From: Capitulum mitella
Taxonomy: Eukaryota; Arthropoda; Thecostraca; Pollicipedomorpha; Pollicipedidae
Reading direction: 5' to 3'
DNA: 64,000 nt
Assembly: GCA_030062745.1 (NCBI GenBank)
Contig: CP099841.1
Span: 8,181,001 to 8,245,000 of the forward strand
The notes beneath the pieces are model-generated. The model saw nothing but the letters and a program-made list of their open reading frames with translations. It did no database searches and was not told the origin of the DNA. This document shows, one piece after another, positions 61,901 through 64,000 of the stretch (its first letter is position 1; the number at the start of each line of letters is the position of its first letter). Position numbers and translations under genes: made by a program.

Positions 61901-63699
61901 TACGACGTTCTCAAATCTCACACAGCACCCGTCCCTCACAACACCTCGGTCCATTCGGTTCTCTACTATGGCATAGATTTCCGTACGTTCTGAAGGAAAA
62001 TGTCACACGCGCACCGTAATTGGCGGTGGATCAGGGATTTTCCGAAGTAATCAAGACTCGCAAATCTCGAATGTAATCCAGATTCCCTGAGTTCGGTCAT
62101 GGAAACGCCACTTGAAATCCCGATTTCCCGTACGAGGGGAATCCGCTTTGTATTCCGATCCTGTCATGGAAACGGGGCTATGATCTCGCCCTCCCGGCGG
62201 CGGCATTGTTGTGGCCGCTGGCCCTCCTAATGAAATGCGTCGTCCACCCCCACTCCCTCCGCAGTACTGTTCCGCCCGCGGAGCGTTGGTCGTGCCGCCA
62301 CCCGCCGTTAGACGCTCCCGCTCCCCCTCCACCGGGCGGAACTGCTCCCACTGCCCGAGGGCACGCGGCTTTGCGTCGCGTCATCCGACCCGAGCCGTCT
62401 CCATGACTGGGGTATTAGGGCCCGCCTCCGGCCGCAGATGGTTTGCGGCTCAGCACGTAATGTGATCGGAGCCGCCAGGCAGACGCCAGAAAGACGCCGG
62501 ACAGACGCCACTGGTTTGCTACACAGCGAACCCTGGGTCACGGGTGACATCCGGCGATTGGGAAACATGGTCGTAAAGCATGGGTCGGTTTTTATTTCGT
62601 CGTGGTGATATTCGGACATCCCACACGACCAGTCCAATCCTGTCGCATGCATGCGGTGATGTGGGAGCTCGCCTGAACGAGTGTGCCGGTCACGCAGTCG
62701 CGTCGCTAGGCTCGCGCTGTTTCCGACGGCTAATATTTTGATGACGGAACAGCGGGATCGCCGTTGGACGCACGTTTGTGATCGCCGACTGTTTCCCGGC
62801 GGGGTGTTTTCCCATCAGCAGGCGCTGTGTGGCGAGGAGCCCCTTTTCACCCGGCAGTGTGTGTAGCAGCCTACGCGGCAGACAATGCAGCGGGCCAACC
62901 AACCAGGCGGCGGCCGTACCTACTTTGAACAGTCTTAACGTTAGCTCTGCGGCGTTCTACGAAAAGAAATTGCCGGAAGTAGCGTCGGCCTTGCCAACTT
63001 TGAAACTGCTCCCACAGCTATGGTCGGTACCGCAGCGGAATTCGTTACGTTATTCGTTTTTAACGCTGGGTCGTTGGGTTGAGCGCTGCAGAAACAATTG
63101 GCGTTGAAAGAGCACAAAACTGACAAAGATGGTGATGTGCAAAATATTTTGGTAACGGGACTTCTGGCTGGGTTATCCTTACGGTTAGCCTTCCAGTGAA
63201 GTTTATGAAGATGAAAGCAAATTAGGCATGTTGTTTTCATCCTTCTTTTCTAGTACATCTGAACGATTGCCACTGACTTCACATAGCCTTGATTTTGCCT
63301 TTCGTCTTCAATTGTTTTTTTTTTTTTTGCTGTTTATAAATCCGAACTAATTTGCCATAGGCCGGCAGCAAACGACTGTAAAGGCACTTCGATGCGACGC
63401 GTTGTCCACGAGTCGTTGGTAACCACATCATATTAACATTCAACGAGTGGTAGGTTTTCATGAGAAAGTGCCCCTCTCCATGGCATATGTTTTTTGATGT
63501 GTCTGTGAAAGATCGCCGACTGACTGCACAGAATTCGTGATCCTGCCTTTCGTCTCTATTCTTTTCCTTTTTTTGTTTTCGTTGCCCACCGTCCGTATAT
63601 GAATCCGCCCGTTATGGCAAAGCACATGCCGGCGTCTCCGTTCTACCCCAGATGAGGCGGGACAAGCCGGGTCGTCAGCGACCGCCGTCTTCCACGACG

Positions 63700-63762
<63 letters not shown>

Positions 63763-64000
63763 CCCGGCCCCGGCCCCGGCCCCGGCCCCGGCCCCGGCCC
63801 CGGCCCTGGCCCTGATTCCGGCCCCGGCTCCGTCTCCGTCTCCGGCTCTGGCCCCGGCTCCGGCTCCGGCTCTGGCCCCGGCTCCGGCTCCGTTTCGTCG
63901 GCCGCCGACGAAACGGAGTCCGGCTCGGCGCCAGTCGATGGCAGTGACCGGGCGGCGGCCGCCGACAGCAGCGCGGCCGCAACAGTCACCAGCGCCACGT
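32210..64000 (+). CDS. CEP350: CEP350-like centrosomal protein, N-terminal part (multi-exon gene)
   Basis: CEP350 is a large centrosomal and centriolar scaffold; in vertebrates it works with FOP (CEP43) in microtubule anchoring and centriole stability. Eleven phase-compatible exons in the window encode about 1,735 residues. Family segments appear in the order seen in human CEP350: a VRKVA-containing basic stretch, SDPRLD (~435), the helix starting [10 protein letters not shown] (~522), a YPDDF acidic patch, [19 protein letters not shown] (~1476), the [11 protein letters not shown] coiled coil (~1524), and [11 protein letters not shown] (~1572). The C-terminal CAP-Gly region expected for the family is not in the window. 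Family identity is firm for the 51.8-58.5 kb exons. The first three exons and the last are joined by splice phase and context only. A one-base shift interrupts exon 6. Confidence 0.8.
38944..39000. repeat. CGGTC/CGGCC pentamer array
   Basis: About eleven consecutive pentamers of CGGTC or CGGCC type within a GC island. Simple-sequence repeat; frames through it are repeat artefacts. Confidence 0.8.
44463..44510. repeat. CAAAAC-type simple repeat
   Basis: Hexamers of the form CAAAAC interrupted by CAGGT and CAGAT occur about eight times in a row. Low-complexity sequence within the large intron. Confidence 0.7.
46193..46279 (+). CDS. CEP350: CEP350-like, putative exon 2
   Basis: An 87-base exon between a strong acceptor (GTTCCGTTCCAG) and donor CCGG|GTGAGC, phase 1 at both ends. 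It encodes an amphipathic helix, [19 protein letters not shown], then SAAQLPSVP. It joins in frame both to the exon ending at 32492 and to the next at 48496. The helix has the character of the short N-terminal helical segment in vertebrate CEP350, but similarity is too weak to prove homology. Confidence 0.42.
46280..48495 (+). other. Putative intron 2, with AT microsatellite
   Basis: GTGAGC to TTTGGCAG. Contains a long TA microsatellite (46816-46908), a GC island at about 48060-48420 and a C-rich run near 48310. No other exon is supported. Confidence 0.4.
46816..46908. repeat. TA/TATG microsatellite
   Basis: Alternating TA over most of about 90 bases, interrupted by a GAC and ending in TATG repeats. 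Self-complementary and likely length-variable. Confidence 0.9.
48496..48564 (+). CDS. CEP350: CEP350-like, putative exon 3
   Basis: A 69-base exon between acceptor GTGTTTGGCAG and the near-perfect donor CCAAG|GTGAGT, phase 1 at both ends. It encodes [20 protein letters not shown] plus RQ. The EMLIRRQ end is comparable to DILKRRQ in human CEP350, which also precedes the first basic region. The match is short, so the call rests mainly on splice sites and phase. Confidence 0.42.
48565..51788 (+). other. Putative 3.2-kb intron 3
   Basis: GTGAGT to GTCCGGCAG, with a branch-like TGTAAC about 30 bases before the acceptor. Contains two CpG islands (about 49500-50290 and 50480-50890) whose Arg/Pro/Gly frames on both strands are not convincing exons. 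Confidence 0.4.
51789..52088 (+). CDS. CEP350: CEP350-like exon 4, basic region
   Basis: A 300-base exon, phase 1 in and phase 1 out (ACGAG|GTGGGG). It encodes a highly basic, Ala/Pro-rich segment ending [18 protein letters not shown]. The VRKVA core matches TKVRKVA of human CEP350 in order and setting. Joining to 52388 creates an Asp codon and continues [14 protein letters not shown] in frame. The acceptor at 51788 has the best pyrimidine tract; a CCCCAG site about 40 bases upstream is an alternative. Confidence 0.6.
52388..53421 (+). CDS. CEP350: CEP350-like exon 5, conserved basic coiled coil
   Basis: A 1,034-base exon of 345 codons. Most is Ser/Pro/Ala-rich and likely disordered. SDPRLD (52951-52968) matches the same hexapeptide in human CEP350. 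From 53209 the conserved helix begins [20 protein letters not shown] and continues through [12 protein letters not shown]. It aligns with human HYDTDEVRQYIVRQQEERKR and its LQELYRKQ tail, a signature shared with few other proteins. The donor GGCAG|GTGGGT gives phase 0. Of two possible acceptors (52387 and 52397), only 52387 fits the preceding phase. Confidence 0.75.
53721..54574 (+). CDS. CEP350: CEP350-like exon 6, with apparent frameshift
   Basis: The exon starts at acceptor TCTCTGCCAG in phase 0 and encodes [20 protein letters not shown], then a long Arg/Pro/Ala region. A GACCGG hexamer array (about 54200-54420) encodes Asp-Arg repeats. Near 54264 the Asp-Arg frame slips by one base: the starting frame becomes Pro-Gly repeats and meets TGA at 54408-54410. 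The next frame continues Asp-Arg/Gln and runs into the coiled coil [20 protein letters not shown] and the strong donor GGAG|GTGAGT, whose phase fits exon 7 only in that frame. GAGCCAGG here versus GAGCAGG at about 54455 suggests one extra C. Assembly error or a real disrupting allele are both possible. Confidence 0.68.
54200..54420 (+). repeat. GACCGG hexamer array inside exon 6
   Basis: Degenerate tandem GACCGG/GACCAG/GACAGG units, coding for alternating Asp-Arg and Asp-Gln in the favoured frame. It is the site of the one-base frame slip described for exon 6. Confidence 0.85.
54966..55615 (+). CDS. CEP350: CEP350-like exon 7
   Basis: The acceptor at 54964-54965 (GTTGAGCAG) is chosen because its phase 1 restores a Gly codon with exon 6. 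The AG at 54981-54982 would break phase, and an in-frame TGA lies at 54959-54961. The exon encodes a Gln run, a Lys/Arg/Asp-rich charged region ([18 protein letters not shown]), a helix around [20 protein letters not shown], and [20 protein letters not shown]. It ends ACGCAG|GTGGGT in phase 0. No single family motif is decisive, but it lies in frame between recognised exons. Confidence 0.65.
55882..57168 (+). CDS. CEP350: CEP350-like exon 8, conserved [10 protein letters not shown] segment
   Basis: Acceptor CCGTTTCAG, phase 0 in and out (GTCCAG|GTGAGC), 429 codons. Order: a run of eight Pro then [29 protein letters not shown]; the acidic-aromatic [14 protein letters not shown], like SYEDDF of human CEP350; [19 protein letters not shown]; a Ser/Ala region; repeats of TESEAGT type (about 56590-56830); EDSQ repeats (about 56872-56985). 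Then comes the conserved helix [20 protein letters not shown], matching human RMAAELSYLNAIEESVRQL, followed by [20 protein letters not shown]. This last match is one of the strongest family signals in the window. Confidence 0.78.
57599..57694 (+). CDS. CEP350: CEP350-like exon 9, coiled coil with GC donor
   Basis: A 96-base exon encoding 32 residues of pure coiled coil, [20 protein letters not shown] onward to RWQEK. It corresponds to human QQQRHERDLALLKLKAEQEA, which also directly follows the conserved exon-8 helix. The acceptor is GATGTTGCAG. The right boundary is AAAAG|GCGAGT, a GC donor otherwise matching consensus; reading through instead gives a TGA after six codons. Phase 0 on both sides joins cleanly to 58280. 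Confidence 0.72.
57695..58279 (+). other. GC-AG intron 9 with a 38-bp tandem repeat
   Basis: Begins GCGAGT and ends CCCGTTACAG. The GC-AG class is a known minor spliceosomal variant with otherwise strong donors, as here. It carries four 38-bp tandem copies at 58031-58180. Confidence 0.6.
58031..58180. repeat. 38-bp tandem repeat, four copies
   Basis: Copies at 58031, 58069, 58107 and 58145 share TCACCAAAGTACAACGTGCA with few changes. The fourth is the most diverged. Lies wholly within intron 9. Confidence 0.85.
58280..58483 (+). CDS. CEP350: CEP350-like exon 10, [10 protein letters not shown] helix
   Basis: A 204-base exon, phase 0 in (GTTACAG) and out (GACAG|GTACTG). It encodes [20 protein letters not shown] then [16 protein letters not shown], an Ala/Pro linker, and [11 protein letters not shown]. 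The segment [14 protein letters not shown] aligns with human SETARLTTDAARQICEMAEL, which likewise follows the exon-9 coiled coil. Order and spacing agree with the family. Confidence 0.73.
59788..59860 (+). tRNA. tRNA-Arg (anticodon ACG)
   Basis: A 73-base cloverleaf: acceptor GGTCCTG pairs with CAGGATC, with discriminator G at 59860. The anticodon stem TCTGA/TCAGA encloses loop CTACGGA, giving anticodon ACG, read as ICG after inosine modification. The T arm CCAGG-TTCGAAT-CCTGG is perfect. Internal boxes A (GTGGCGCAACGG) and B (GGTTCGAATCC) are intact. CCA is not encoded, as expected in eukaryotes. A TTTT run follows at 59872. It appears functional and lies inside the CEP350 intron on the same strand. 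Confidence 0.96.
59872..59875 (+). terminator. RNA polymerase III terminator of tRNA-Arg
   Basis: The TTTT run is the first after the tRNA 3' end, 12 bases downstream, as expected for Pol III termination. Confidence 0.75.
61024..61058. repeat. ATTCATC heptamer repeat
   Basis: Five consecutive heptamers, ATTCATC three times then ATTCGTC and ATTCGGC. Confidence 0.8.
61631..62179. mobile_element. MITE-like element with 17-bp terminal inverted repeats
   Basis: The left end AGCCCCGTTTCCATGAC (61631-61647) is the exact reverse complement of the right end (62163-62179). Both are flanked by ATG (61628-61630 and 62180-62182), consistent with a 3-bp target-site duplication. Subterminal motifs repeat inside: GTCATGGGAAC at 61688 and GTCATGGAAACG at 62096. 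AAATCCCGATT blocks occur near both ends. There is no transposase frame (longest frame 83 codons), so it would be non-autonomous. The 3-bp duplication suggests PIF/Harbinger or CACTA-type transposition; this is inference. Confidence 0.75.
62180..63651. other. No gene recognised, intron interior
   Basis: A GC-rich patch at about 62180-62410 abuts the MITE and includes AGCCGTCTCCATGAC (62393-62407), a decayed likeness of its terminal repeat. The rest is mixed-composition DNA ending in a pyrimidine-rich stretch before the putative acceptor at 63651. Confidence 0.4.
63652..64000 (+). CDS. CEP350: CEP350-like, putative exon 11 (runs off window)
   Basis: After a plausible acceptor (TCTCCGTTCTACCCCAG) the phase-0 frame is open for 116 codons to the window edge. 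It reads [16 protein letters not shown], then Gly-Ser and Gly-Pro repeats, then a Ser/Ala-rich acidic stretch ([15 protein letters not shown]). Human CEP350 also has a Ser-rich linker after the exon-10 region, but low complexity prevents a sequence match. The opposite strand is open too, with a start at 63998 and a signal-like N terminus, so a minus-strand gene is a real alternative. Confidence 0.4.
63700..63890. repeat. GGCTCC/GGCCCC hexamer array
   Basis: Ten GGCTCC units (63700-63759) are followed by seven GGCCCC, two GGCCCT and then mixed variants. Plus-strand frames give Gly-Ser and Gly-Pro, minus-strand Glu-Pro and Gly-Pro. Confidence 0.92.

Larger units (their letters stand above)
58484..63651 (+). 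other. Putative 5.2-kb intron 10, hosting a tRNA gene and a MITE
   Basis: Runs from GTACTG to GTTCTACCCCAG. Mostly AT-rich. It contains tRNA-Arg(ACG) on the same strand, an ATTCATC heptamer repeat (61024-61058) and a 549-bp inverted-repeat element. No additional exon is recognised; an alternative is that the gene's next true exon lies beyond 64000. Confidence 0.4.

Noticed and set aside
1..64000. Search for CRISPR arrays, prophage, bacterial operons or viral genes
   Set aside because: Tandem repeats here lack spacers, and no ribosome-binding sites, operon packing or viral domains are seen. The DNA is an animal nuclear genome.

Overview
The window is nuclear genomic DNA from an animal. Evidence: spliced genes with GT-AG introns and one apparent GC-AG intron, a eukaryotic tRNA-Arg(ACG) gene with internal Pol III boxes, minisatellites, a MITE-like element, and a multi-exon gene matching the centrosomal protein CEP350. 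The tRNA resembles arthropod tRNA-Arg(ACG). Together with the very GC/CpG-rich islands this suggests an arthropod, perhaps a crustacean; that placement is inference and the species is not identified.

Layout. From 1 to about 32 kb the DNA is mostly non-coding: GC-rich islands alternate with AT-richer DNA, with a 37-bp, a 32-bp and a 30-bp minisatellite. The only coding piece I can support there is on the minus strand at 12616-12740. It is a first coding exon for a secreted or membrane protein (clear signal peptide, CAG|GTGGGT donor), whose later exons would lie to the left, possibly beyond base 1. A candidate plus-strand promoter (CACGTG, TGACGTCA, TATAAA) sits at 1174-1258.

From about 32.2 kb to the right edge runs one plus-strand gene, the N-terminal half of a CEP350 orthologue. 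I trace eleven phase-compatible exons: 32210-32492, 46193-46279, 48496-48564, 51789-52088, 52388-53421, 53721-54574, 54966-55615, 55882-57168, 57599-57694, 58280-58483 and 63652 to beyond 64000. Exons 5 and 8-10 carry the recognisable family segments. The CAP-Gly domain expected near the C terminus would lie outside the window. Exon 6 has an apparent +1 frameshift in a hexamer repeat. The intron between exons 9 and 10 seems to use a GC donor.

The 5.2-kb intron 58484-63651 holds a complete tRNA-Arg(ACG) gene (59788-59860) and a 549-bp element with perfect 17-bp terminal inverted repeats (61631-62179). No prokaryotic, viral or CRISPR feature is seen. Most long open frames in the GC islands are artefacts of TA-poor composition or of repeats.
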